Origin: Pseudomonadota bacterium
GTDB lineage: Bacteria > Pseudomonadota > Alphaproteobacteria > Caulobacterales > Caulobacteraceae
Direction: 5' to 3'
Length of the DNA stretch: 6,441 bases
NCBI GenBank assembly: GCA_023434015.1
Contig: JAEYTM010000124.1
Coordinates: 1-6,441 of the forward strand
Position numbers and translations under genes: made by a program. Below, piece by piece: positions 1-5,673 of this stretch (positions are counted from its first letter, which is position 1; the number at the start of each line of letters is the position of its first letter). The notes beneath the pieces are model-generated. The model was not told the origin of the DNA, did no database searches, and saw only the letters and a list, made by a program, of their open reading frames with translations.

Positions 1-1120
1 TGACCAGCCAGATATCGATGCCGGTGGCGCAGATGACGCAGAGCGCCAGGCCGAGCAGGGCGTAGACCACCTTCACCCAGATCCCGCCGAACGAGCCGAA
101 GTGCAGCGGATAGAGGCTGGCGTAGAGCTGCTGGCCGGCCGATCCGTCGTCCAGCCCGACCTTGGCCTGGAGTCGGCCCTCGGGATCGAACTTGAATATC
201 TCGCCATAGGCCGTGCTCTGCGGCATGGCGGCGGTGACCTCCAGGTGCTCGTCCGGCTGCCCAGCCTTGTGCAGCACGACCCAGTAGGGACGCGCTTCCG
301 GAACCTTGGTGGACATCTCCTTCATCGCGCGCTCGATGGCGCCGTCGGCGACGGGCCGGCCGCCGGTAATCGCCCGCGTCTCCGCCTCGCTGCCGAACAG
401 CGGCTCGAAAACCTTGTTGAAGTCGCCGGAATAGAAGGTCAGGGCGAGCGCGAAGCCGACCACCTGGGCCAGGCCGATCACCGCCCCGGTCAGGGCGATG
501 ACGATGTGGAACGGCGCGGCCCAGACGCCGAGCCGGTTGTGGACGTCGGTCAGGGCCAGCCGCTTGCCACCGCTCGGGCGCAGCAGGAAGGCGTCCTTGA
601 GGATGCGCGGGTGAGCCAGCAGCCCTCCGACGATCAGAGACATCAGGCCCACGCCGAGGATGCCGACCACCATCAGGCCCAGCGGGCCGGGCAGGTGGAT
701 CTGATAGTGCAGCTCGGTCAGGAAGTGGGTGATCGGGTGGCTGGCGTCGCCCGCCGGGGCGCCGCTGGCGTCATAGGCGACGGCGCTCTCGCCATAGGCC
801 GCCACCAGGCGCGGGATCGTCGGCGTCGGCAGGATGACGTAGAGATCCTCGAACAGCTTGTCGCGCTCAGTGTCGGCGACCATGCGCGCCCGTCCGTCGG
901 CGACCGCCTGGGCGATCAATGGCGGCGAAGCGGCGGTCAGCTCCGGCAGGCCGGGTTTCTCCCAACGCTCGAGGTTCTGGTAGAACACCGCCGCCGTGCC
1001 GCTGACGCAGATGATGTACATCAGGGCGGCGAGACACAGGCCGAGCACCTTGTGGCCCAGCAACTGGTCCCTGACGAAGGCCGGGCTTGGCTTCAGCCAC
1101 AGGCGGCGGGTGATCGACAT
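1..1120 (-). CDS. PepSY-associated TM helix protein (FoxB/PiuB-like), C-terminus cut by window edge
   Basis: I translated this frame by hand from the ATG at 1120 down to base 2; it stays open for 373 codons, so the 3' end lies outside the window. The start MSITRRLWLKP is supported by GGAG (1128-1131) seven bases upstream. Four hydrophobic segments are visible, near residues 22-47, 146-168, 198-229 and 346-371, with a periplasmic-type domain between the first two and another between the last two. Family hallmarks are LHYQIHLPGPLG (137-148), DVHNRLGVWAAPFHIV (192-207) and LHFGSFGG (339-346). Proteins of this family sit beside TonB-dependent siderophore receptors; Pseudomonas FoxB is an inner-membrane haem-containing siderophore reductase. 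His23, 138, 142, 194, 205 and 340 lie in or next to the membrane segments and are candidate haem ligands (inference). The gene starts two bases after the stop of the upstream membrane gene, so the two are co-transcribed and probably translationally coupled. The family call is firm; the exact substrate is unknown. Confidence 0.9.
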   Translation of the reverse strand, partial: MSITRRLWLKPSPAFVRDQLLGHKVLGLCLAALMYIICVSGTAAVFYQNLERWEKPGLPELTAASPPLIAQAVADGRARMVADTERDKLFEDLYVILPTPTIPRLVAAYGESAVAYDASGAPAGDASHPITHFLTELHYQIHLPGPLGLMVVGILGVGLMSLIVGGLLAHPRILKDAFLLRPSGGKRLALTDVHNRLGVWAAPFHIVIALTGAVIGLAQVVGFALALTFYSGDFNKVFEPLFGSEAETRAITGGRPVADGAIERAMKEMSTKVPEARPYWVVLHKAGQPDEHLEVTAAMPQSTAYGEIFKFDPEGRLQAKVGLDDGSAGQQLYASLYPLHFGSFGGIWVKVVYALLGLALCVICATGIDIWLV

Positions 1121-1122
1121 CT

Positions 1123-1683
1123 TCAGGCTCCGATCAGGCGCGGCAGAAACACGGGGGCGACCGCCAGGGCGGTCGCGGCGGCCAGCATTCCGGTCGCGCG
1201 CCAGGGCCGGCCCGCTCCCATGACGACGACCAGGGCTATGGCGAAGGCGGTAGGGGCGGCGTAGGCCGCGCCCGCCAGCCGATCGACCTCCGAGCCAGGG
1301 ACCAGGGCGCGCCACGCCAGGGCGGCGGCGAGGGCGAAGGCAGGTGCAGCCAGCAGGCTGCCGACCAGGCGGGCGATCGATCGCGACCGGCGGCCGGGCG
1401 GGACGGCGGCCGGGCGCTCGCTTTCCCGCGGCGGCTTCGGCCTCCAGCCGCGGCTCAGGGGCGCCAGCACCAGGGCGAGCGGGACCGCCATCGCCACCAG
1501 GGCGCCGACGGCGAGGCCGTAGGCCGGCCGGACCGAGGCCATGAAGGCCACAAGGCCAAGGTCGATCAGGACCCAGCCGGCGACGACGCCCCACGAGGGC
1601 GCCGTGCGCGACCAGCAGCGGTGCAGCAGGACGGTTCCCGCCACGATCAGGGCGGCCCCGAGGACGACCAGCAGGGCGGTCAT
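1123..1683 (-). CDS. Multi-pass membrane protein of a siderophore-uptake operon; possible DUF3325-DUF3649 fusion
   Basis: This 186-residue protein is almost entirely hydrophobic. About six membrane segments are visible, near residues 2-20, 33-51, 55-75, 103-127, 139-156 and 164-182. A basic, proline-rich linker at residues 78-102 divides it into two halves of three segments each. From memory, the first half resembles DUF3325 (HRCW near 21-24, then GW and a YGLA turn). The second half resembles DUF3649 (IARLVGSLLAAPAFALAAAL). Both small families are commonly encoded beside PepSY membrane proteins and TonB-dependent receptors, and this gene ends two bases before such a PepSY gene. The assignment is inference from pattern and context, not a search result. 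The ATG at 1683 is chosen because no other start is visible in frame for a long way upstream and the protein begins directly with a membrane segment. Its Shine-Dalgarno sequence is poor, and it overlaps the stop of a very short upstream ORF as ATGA. It is probably an accessory membrane subunit for siderophore-iron handling. Confidence 0.8.
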   Translation of the reverse strand: MTALLVVLGAALIVAGTVLLHRCWSRTAPSWGVVAGWVLIDLGLVAFMASVRPAYGLAVGALVAMAVPLALVLAPLSRGWRPKPPRESERPAAVPPGRRSRSIARLVGSLLAAPAFALAAALAWRALVPGSEVDRLAGAAYAAPTAFAIALVVVMGAGRPWRATGMLAAATALAVAPVFLPRLIGA

Positions 1684-1742
1684 GGGCGGTCGGGCTCGGC
1701 GGAGAGCGTCATGCTGTTCCTGCGACTGATACTGCGAGTCAT
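1680..1742 (-). other. Possible 10- or 20-codon leader ORF overlapping the next gene as ATGA
   Basis: Two in-frame ATGs, at 1742 and 1712, open a reading frame whose TGA shares bases with the start codon of the 186-residue membrane protein (ATGA). The inner ATG has AGGA (1718-1721 on the plus strand as TCCT) five bases upstream, whereas the downstream gene has no clear ribosome-binding site. The longer version would begin MTRSISRR and both end in AEPDRP. This layout would suit translational coupling, but the ORF is so short that chance is a real alternative. The outer ATG lies inside the candidate Fur site, so a transcript starting nearby may only include the inner one. Confidence 0.25.
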
Positions 1743-1755
1743 TCTTAGTCGCAGC
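1731..1755 (-). promoter_or_regulatory. Candidate Fur (iron) operator
   Basis: Read on the minus strand, the site contains TAAGAATGACTCGCAGT, with the AGAATGA core and flanking TCGCA typical of Fur sites in GC-rich Alphaproteobacteria (comparison from memory). On the plus strand CTGCGA occurs at 1720-1725 and 1732-1737, and its inverse TCGCAG at 1749-1754, giving repeated half-sites. It lies about 50 bp upstream of the membrane-protein and PepSY genes, which are iron-uptake type, so iron-dependent repression of that operon is the natural reading. I found no convincing -35/-10 pair; TAAGAA (1742-1747) could be a weak -10. Confidence 0.5.
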
Positions 1756-1798
1756 AGTCTCTACCGCGCCATCGCGCGCCTTGGAAGAGCTGAGCTTT

Positions 1799-1819
1799 CG
1801 CCGTTATCCGGAAACGGCG
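1799..1819 (-). terminator. Hairpin just after the DUF2189 gene, possible weak terminator
   Basis: A perfect 7-bp stem, CGCCGTT at 1799-1805 and AACGGCG at 1813-1819, encloses a 7-base loop. It begins four bases past the stop codon at 1824, in the direction of transcription. The following minus-strand bases (AAAGCTCAGCTCTTCC) contain only scattered T, so it may stabilise the 3' end or act with Rho rather than be a classical intrinsic terminator. It separates the DUF2189 gene from the iron operon downstream. Confidence 0.45.
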
Positions 1820-1823
1820 GGGG

Positions 1824-2693
1824 TCAGGCGTCGGCGATCAGTTTTCGGTAGAGATGCCATGTCGCGTGGCCCAGCAGGGGCACCACGAAGATCAGCCCGA
1901 CCAGAGCCGGCAGCGAGCCGAGGAGCAGCGCGCCGGCGACCACCGCGCCCCAGGCCAGCATCGGGACCGGATTTGCCGCGACGGCGCGCACCGAGGTGAC
2001 GACCGCCGACCCCATGCCGATGTCGTGATCGACCAGCAGCGGGAAGGAGATCACGCTGAGCGCCAGCGCCAGCACGGCGAACAGGAAGCCGGCGCCGAGG
2101 CCGACCACGATCATCGTCCAGCCGGCTGCGGTCCCGAACACGTCGCGCAGGAACGTCCCGACCGACTCCGGAGCCTCGGGGCCCACCGTCGCCATGTAGA
2201 TGCCGTAGGCGGACGCCATCCACAGGGCGAAGACCAGCACCATCATCGAACCCAGGCCCAGGATCGGCCCGAGAGACGGGGAGCGCAGCACTCCGAGCGC
2301 GTCGGCCCATCGCACCGGCTGGCCCTGTTCGCGCCGGCGGCTGATCTCGTAGAGGCCGACCGCCGCCAGCGGCCCGATCAGGGCGAAACCAGAGGCCAGC
2401 GGGAAGACCATCGGCAGCAGGTCGTAGCGGAAGGCCAGCTGCGCCAGGATCAGGCCGGCGATGGGGTAGATGACCGCCAGGAACAGCACGTCGTCGCGCG
2501 CCGCGCCCAGGTCGGCGAGGCCCCGGCGCAAGGCGTCCCACAGGTCGCTCACCTCGATCCGCCGGACCGTCAGCGGCCCGCTCGCGCCGCGCGGACGCGG
2601 CTTGACCGCCAGGGCGTGGCCGGCGTCGGACACCGCGCCGCTCAGGCCGCTCACGGCCAATTCGAAGGGGTTTCGGATGTGATCGGTCGCCAT
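1824..2693 (-). CDS. DUF2189 family integral membrane protein
   Basis: The protein is 289 residues, a usual length for DUF2189. It has a hydrophilic N-terminus (MATDHIRNPF, then basic residues around 31-46), followed by VSDLWDALRRGLADL (48-62), typical of the family. Five or more membrane segments follow, near residues 69-86, 93-113, 143-167, 193-218 and 244-275. Further family-like blocks are FPLLVDHDIGMGSAVVTSVR (217-236) and the C-terminal PLLGHATWHLYRKLI (272-286). The open frame extends upstream to 2996, but the ATG at 2693 is the true start: GGAGG lies seven bases before it, the upstream part overlaps the neighbouring glycosyltransferase gene, and the family begins here. The function of DUF2189 proteins is not established; they are inner-membrane proteins common in Alphaproteobacteria. 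The gene is separated from its neighbours by about 140-150 bp on both sides and looks monocistronic. Confidence 0.9.
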   Translation of the reverse strand: MATDHIRNPFELAVSGLSGAVSDAGHALAVKPRPRGASGPLTVRRIEVSDLWDALRRGLADLGAARDDVLFLAVIYPIAGLILAQLAFRYDLLPMVFPLASGFALIGPLAAVGLYEISRRREQGQPVRWADALGVLRSPSLGPILGLGSMMVLVFALWMASAYGIYMATVGPEAPESVGTFLRDVFGTAAGWTMIVVGLGAGFLFAVLALALSVISFPLLVDHDIGMGSAVVTSVRAVAANPVPMLAWGAVVAGALLLGSLPALVGLIFVVPLLGHATWHLYRKLIADA

Positions 2694-2700
2694 ACTCAAA

Positions 2701-2705
2701 CCTCC
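2701..2705 (-). promoter_or_regulatory. Ribosome-binding site that fixes the DUF2189 start
   Basis: GGAGG on the minus strand, seven bases upstream of the ATG at 2693. It rules out the longer frame reaching to 2996. Confidence 0.85.
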
Positions 2706-2841
2706 AGGACCTTTGGGTCTGGGGCGCATGGTCTGCCGTGGCGTGCGGCCGAAGGGCCGGTGGCGACGAGGACCACAACCCACAAGAGCAAACCCGAGGT
2801 TACCACAGAATGGGTCGGGGCGGAGCGCTTTCGGGCGGAGA

Positions 2842-4452
2842 TCAGGCCGACGGCGGCGCCTGTCGCGTCCTGAGCAGCGATTCCATGCGCGCGAATACGC
2901 CCGCCCAGTCACCGCGCGCCTCCTGCCGGAACAGGCGCATCGACGGATACCAGGGGCTGTCGTCCCGATCGGCCAGCCAGCGCCAGTCCGCGACATAGGG
3001 CAGGGCCAGCCAGGTCGGGACCCCGAGCGCGCCGGCCAGGTGGGCGGCGCTGGTGTCCATGGCTATCACAAGATCGCAGCAGGTCATGGCCGCGGCGGTG
3101 TCGACGAACGCCTGCGGCCCCGGGTCGAAGTCGTCGCCCAGCGTCTCCACCGCCATGCTGGCCGGCAGCCGTTCGAGCTGGTCGAGCCCATTGTGCTTCT
3201 GCAGGCTGACCAGACGGACGCCCGGGACCTGGGATATCCCGTACAGCGCGGCCAGCGGATAGGAGCGTTGGAGCGGCAGGGCGTAGGGCAGGGTGCTGCC
3301 CTGCCAGACGACGCCGATCCGCAAGCCCTGCTCGCCGATGCGGGCCTTCCATTTCGCCGCGCGGCCCGGGTCGGCGCGCAGGTAGGCCGTCTCGCCCGGA
3401 AGGGTGGAAAGGTCAGCCCCGAACGCGCCGGGCAGGCTCAACAGGGGAATCTGGTAGTCGAAGGCGGCCGGAGCGGCATCTTCGGCGATCAGTTCGAGGC
3501 TCGGGCTCAGGGTCTGCAGCAACTCGTGCATGCTGGCCGGCGCGCCCAGCACCACCCGCGCGCCCAGCCGCTCGGCGCTGACCGCGTAGCGGCAGAACTG
3601 CAGCATGTCGCCGAGGAACAGTTCCGGGAAGACGTAGAGCGTCTTGCCGGCCAGCGACTGCTCCCCCGTCCACAGGCGGTCGAGGCCATAGCGGGGGTCG
3701 TCGAATGTCGGGCACCTGCGGCGCCATTCGTAGGCCCGCCAGCCCTCGGCGAAGTCGCCGCGCTGCAGGAGGCAGAAGGCCCGATTGTGGTGCGCCACCG
3801 CGAAGTCGCGATCCAGCTCGACGGCCCGGTCATAGGCTGCGATCGCCTCCTCGGTCCGGCGCAGTACTCTCAGGACATTGCCGCGGTTGTAATGGGCGAC
3901 CGGATTGGCGGAATTGAGTCCCGCCGCGAGGTCATAGGCCGCCGCCGCGTCCTCGTGGCGGCCCAGATGCCCGAGGATGTCGGCGCGGCCCAGGGCGGCG
4001 GCCGCGTGGTCGGGCCTCAGCGCCAGCGCCGCCTCGTAGCCGAGGAGGGCGTCTCCAAGCCGGCCCAGGCGCGCCAGGGCGTTGGCCCGGTTGACGTAGG
4101 TCTCGGGGAAGTCGGGCTGCAACGCGATCGCGCGGTCGTAGTCGGCGAGCGCCTCGTCCAGGCGGTCCAGCGCGGCCAGGGCGACGGCCCGGTTGCTGTA
4201 GATGCCGGCGACGTGGGGCGCGGCCTGCAGCGCCTGGCTCAGCAGATCGACTGCCGCCGCGGGATTACGGCCCTGGATCGCCAGCAGGCCCATCAGCTGC
4301 AGGGCCTCGGCGTTGCGCGGCTCACGGGCGAGGACTTGGGCGTAGAGGCTCTGGGCGTCGCTCAGCCGGCCCTGCTGGTGGAGACGGCGGCCGGCCTCCA
4401 GCTCGTCGGCGGGCATGTCGTCGGGACCGTCGCCGTCCGCTGAGCTGTTCAC
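2842..4452 (-). CDS. TPR array fused to a glycosyltransferase family 9-like domain
   Basis: A 536-residue soluble protein. Residues 14-245 hold about six and a half tetratricopeptide repeats of 34 residues; clear units start near 85, 119, 153 and 187 and show the N-R-A/G...L..L.R..EA...YDRA pattern. Residues 268-530 form a GT-B-like domain as in ADP-heptose:LPS heptosyltransferases. Its conserved pieces are PELFLGDMLQF (276-286), IGVVWQGS (379-386), MDTSAAHLAGALGVP (465-479) and the C-terminal block DWRWLADRDDSPWYPSMRLFRQ within 489-510. This architecture is common in Alphaproteobacteria and is often called TPR-repeat glycosyltransferase; the acceptor is unknown, and protein or surface-glycan modification is inferred. 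The start is a GTG with GGAG ten bases upstream; an ATG at codon 13 (4416) lacks a ribosome-binding site. The gene diverges from a family 25 glycosyltransferase 125 bp away. One deviation: the usual E-Q-G of the phosphate-loop-like motif is E-L-F here. Confidence 0.88.
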   Translation of the reverse strand: MNSSADGDGPDDMPADELEAGRRLHQQGRLSDAQSLYAQVLAREPRNAEALQLMGLLAIQGRNPAAAVDLLSQALQAAPHVAGIYSNRAVALAALDRLDEALADYDRAIALQPDFPETYVNRANALARLGRLGDALLGYEAALALRPDHAAAALGRADILGHLGRHEDAAAAYDLAAGLNSANPVAHYNRGNVLRVLRRTEEAIAAYDRAVELDRDFAVAHHNRAFCLLQRGDFAEGWRAYEWRRRCPTFDDPRYGLDRLWTGEQSLAGKTLYVFPELFLGDMLQFCRYAVSAERLGARVVLGAPASMHELLQTLSPSLELIAEDAAPAAFDYQIPLLSLPGAFGADLSTLPGETAYLRADPGRAAKWKARIGEQGLRIGVVWQGSTLPYALPLQRSYPLAALYGISQVPGVRLVSLQKHNGLDQLERLPASMAVETLGDDFDPGPQAFVDTAAAMTCCDLVIAMDTSAAHLAGALGVPTWLALPYVADWRWLADRDDSPWYPSMRLFRQEARGDWAGVFARMESLLRTRQAPPSA

Positions 4453-4496
4453 CAGGGCCTGACTCCACAGAGCGCGCCGCGCGGGCGTGCGGCGGC

Positions 4497-4568
4497 GGTA
4501 GCAGCTTCGCCTGCGCCTATCAAATCCGCGCCCGAGGCCATTGGCGCGCCGCCCCCGCGGCTGCTACC
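4497..4568. repeat. 9-bp inverted repeat in the divergent glycosyltransferase intergenic region
   Basis: GGTAGCAGC (4497-4505) and GCTGCTACC (4560-4568) are perfect inverse copies 54 bp apart, within the 125-bp gap between the two divergent glycosyltransferase genes. The right arm ends ten bases before the ATG at 4578. This could be a paired operator controlling both genes, or coincidence. An AT-richer patch (TATCAAAT, 4518-4525) lies between the arms and is the best place for a -10 element, but no matching -35 was found. Confidence 0.35.
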
Positions 4569-4577
4569 TCGGACCCG

Positions 4578-5390
4578 ATGAAAACCTGCGTCTTCATAAA
4601 CCTGCCGGCGGCCGTCGAGCGCCGCCGAAGTCTGGAGGCGTCGTTCGCCGCCGCGAACCACGAGGGCTGGCGGCTGGAGCGGTTCGAGGCGCTGGGGCCG
4701 GCAGATGTCGCCGACATCCCCGGCTCCCTGCTGCCGGCGGAGAAGGCCTGTTTCGCCAGTCACCGAGAGGCTCTCGGCCGGCATCTGGACGACGAACAGG
4801 ACCTCTACATCCTTGAGGACGACGCACTGTTCTCGCCGCAGGCGTTCGGCGTGGTCGATGCCATCATGGCGCAGTTCAAGACCTGGGACGTGCTGTTCAC
4901 CGACACGGTGACCTCGGACCTGGTGCTGATGGTCCGGCTCGCCAAGCGGTGGGATGAGATGGTCGCCTGCGGTCAGTACGAGGTGCAGGACCTGACGCAC
5001 CGGATGTTCTTCGGGGCCTCGGCCTATGTTGTCCGGGGGACCGCGAAACGGGCCCTGCATGCCCAGCTCAGCGCAGAAGTCGAGCTCAACGAGCCCTACG
5101 ACATCTTCCTGCACACCCTGGCCAGCCGGCAGCGGTCGCGCATGGGCGTCTGCTTCCCGTATGTGACCAGCGTCGCGGCCCATGCGGAGCAGTCGCAGAT
5201 CCGGGCCACCTCGGCGGCCATCGGCCGGACCCTGAATACCTTCCGGCGGCTGATGTATGTCGCCCGCGACCTGACAGCCCTGCGCCATGAGGCCGACCAG
5301 CTGCAGGCCGACTACGCCGACGACGCCTCGCGGGTGATGGGCGGCGTCTTCTCCGCCATCGCCGGTCCGGCGTTCCCGCGCGACAGCTAG
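4578..5390 (+). CDS. Glycosyltransferase family 25 (LPS biosynthesis type)
   Basis: A 270-residue protein of the GT25 family, which includes lipooligosaccharide galactosyltransferases of the Lex/Lgt type. The N-terminus has the family opening VFINLPAAVERR (5-16), then RLERFEAL (32-39), and the acidic metal/nucleotide motif LYILEDDALF (76-85) with E80-D81-D82. The block ACFASHREAL (57-66) is the conserved 'SH' region preceding it. GASAYVVRGTAKRAL (146-160) and PYDIFLH (173-179) complete the core. The C-terminal 50 residues look helical and are less conserved. Cytoplasmic location is expected since no signal peptide is seen. The ATG at 4578 is chosen because homology begins at once; only a weak GGA is seen upstream. 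The enzyme probably transfers a hexose to a surface glycan; donor and acceptor cannot be read from the sequence. A strong hairpin terminator starts 25 bases after the stop. Confidence 0.9.
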   Translation: MKTCVFINLPAAVERRRSLEASFAAANHEGWRLERFEALGPADVADIPGSLLPAEKACFASHREALGRHLDDEQDLYILEDDALFSPQAFGVVDAIMAQFKTWDVLFTDTVTSDLVLMVRLAKRWDEMVACGQYEVQDLTHRMFFGASAYVVRGTAKRALHAQLSAEVELNEPYDIFLHTLASRQRSRMGVCFPYVTSVAAHAEQSQIRATSAAIGRTLNTFRRLMYVARDLTALRHEADQLQADYADDASRVMGGVFSAIAGPAFPRDS

Positions 5391-5415
5391 GGTTCAGAGC
5401 GGGGCCGAGAAAGCA

Positions 5416-5445
5416 GGAAGCCCCGGCGTCGCTGCCGGGGCTTCC
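5416..5445. terminator. Bidirectional intrinsic terminator
   Basis: A perfect 12-bp stem, GGAAGCCCCGGC (5416-5427) with GCCGGGGCTTCC (5434-5445), closes a six-base loop GTCGCT. On the plus strand it follows the GT25 stop by 25 bases and is followed by GCCTTGTTG. On the minus strand it is followed by TGCTTTCTC. Both tails are only moderately T-rich, but the stem is very stable. It can end the GT25 transcript and any minus-strand transcript coming from the phospholipase or small-ORF side. Confidence 0.85.
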
Positions 5446-5476
5446 GCCTTGTTGGGCTGTTCTGGCCGGTCATCGC

Positions 5477-5561
5477 TGACGCTCGCCGTCACACCCAGCA
5501 TTTGTCCGCATGAGCGCTGGGGTCAGTCGAGACCTTGGTTCTCAACGGAGATTTCCAGCGC
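5477..5561 (-). other. Possible structured RNA segment with competing hairpins
   Basis: Hand folding shows several stems. GCGCTGG (5514-5520) pairs perfectly with CCAGCGC (5555-5561), enclosing two small hairpins: GGTC/GACC (5521-5524 with 5531-5534) and TCTC/GAGA (5540-5543 with 5548-5551). This gives a three-way-junction shape over the stop codon of the small ORF. GCTGGG (5516-5521) can instead pair with CCCAGC (5494-5499), so the two foldings exclude each other. A further hairpin is TGACG/CGTCA (5477-5481 with 5487-5491). Energies were not calculated. Confidence 0.3.
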
Positions 5562-5585
5562 ACCTGCGAATGACAAATGAGACAC
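5523..5585 (-). CDS. Candidate 20-residue small ORF with an exceptionally long ribosome-binding site
   Basis: A GTG start at 5585 opens 20 codons ending in TGA at 5523; the product begins MSHLSFAG and ends ISVENQGLD. It has no membrane segment or recognisable motif, and I do not recognise the family. Support comes from context: AGGAGG lies seven bases upstream inside a 15-base stretch fully complementary to the 3' tail of 16S rRNA. A possible promoter lies about 30 bases further up, and a strong terminator lies some 75 bases downstream. The ORF is 32/63 GC (about 51%), far below neighbouring genes, and uses codons rare around it (TTG, TCA, TCT, GCA, CAA). It lies between the convergent GT25 and phospholipase genes and has no same-strand gene between it and the terminator, so it is not an obvious leader peptide. 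Alternatives are a small regulatory RNA, with the ORF incidental, or a relic of recombination. Confidence 0.45.
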   Translation of the reverse strand: MSHLSFAGALEISVENQGLD

Positions 5586-5586
5586 T

Positions 5587-5601
5587 GGATCACCTCCTTT
5601 C
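5587..5601 (-). promoter_or_regulatory. Extended Shine-Dalgarno sequence
   Basis: GAAAGGAGGTGATCC on the minus strand is a perfect complement of the last part of alphaproteobacterial 16S rRNA (GGATCACCTCCTTTC). The spacing to the GTG at 5585 is optimal. Ordinary sites pair over 4-7 bases, so 15 is unusual. On the plus strand the stretch reads like the end of a 16S gene, but the flanks do not match 16S. Confidence 0.7.
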
Positions 5602-5603
5602 AG

Positions 5604-5650
5604 CTGTTGAACAGGACCTCGAATATGGGCGCCCGACCGGCGGTATGCAA
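5604..5650 (-). promoter_or_regulatory. Possible promoter and operator for the small ORF
   Basis: On the minus strand TTGCAT (5645-5650) and CATATT (5622-5627) are separated by 17 bases, a plausible though imperfect sigma-70-type pair (3/6 and 4/6 matches). A start near 5615 would give a leader of about 30 bases. Two palindromes lie on it: CGGCGG/CCGCCG (5638-5643 and 5654-5659) flanks the -35 hexamer, and CTGTT-G-AACAG (5604-5614) sits at the predicted start. Either could be an operator; the first could also be a hairpin at the end of the phospholipase transcript. Confidence 0.35.
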
Positions 5651-5673
5651 ACCCCGCCGTGAGCGGCGCCGGG

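Noticed and set aside
101..1264. 387-codon open frame on the plus strand, antisense to the PepSY gene
   Set aside because: Its product is rich in Arg, Gly, Gln and Asp with no domain pattern. It is the shadow expected from third-position GC in the minus-strand gene, which has clear family motifs.
2746..2759. Small hairpin CGGCC-GAAG-GGCCG in the leader of the DUF2189 gene
   Set aside because: A 5-bp stem without a T tail is expected by chance in sequence this GC-rich.
2818..2840. Direct repeat GGGCGGAG twice, 15 bp apart
   Set aside because: It is eight GC-rich bases next to the stop of a high-GC gene, with no link to a promoter or known site.
1854..2873. 339-codon plus-strand frame antisense to DUF2189
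   Set aside because: The composition is dominated by Gln, Arg, His and Asp with no recognisable fold, and it is a shadow of the real membrane protein.
2713..4443. 576-codon open frame on the plus strand, antisense to the TPR-glycosyltransferase gene
   Set aside because: The minus strand encodes unmistakable TPR and GT9-like motifs. The plus-strand product is a low-complexity mirror of it.
4449..5288. 279-codon minus-strand frame antisense to GT25
   Set aside because: The plus-strand GT25 motifs (INL, SH, EDD) are clear and the minus product has none.
5587..5601. End of a 16S rRNA gene on the plus strand
   Set aside because: Only these 15-17 bases agree; the upstream bases do not resemble the conserved 16S 3' domain and no spacer or tRNA follows. 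Kept as an alternative in the findings.
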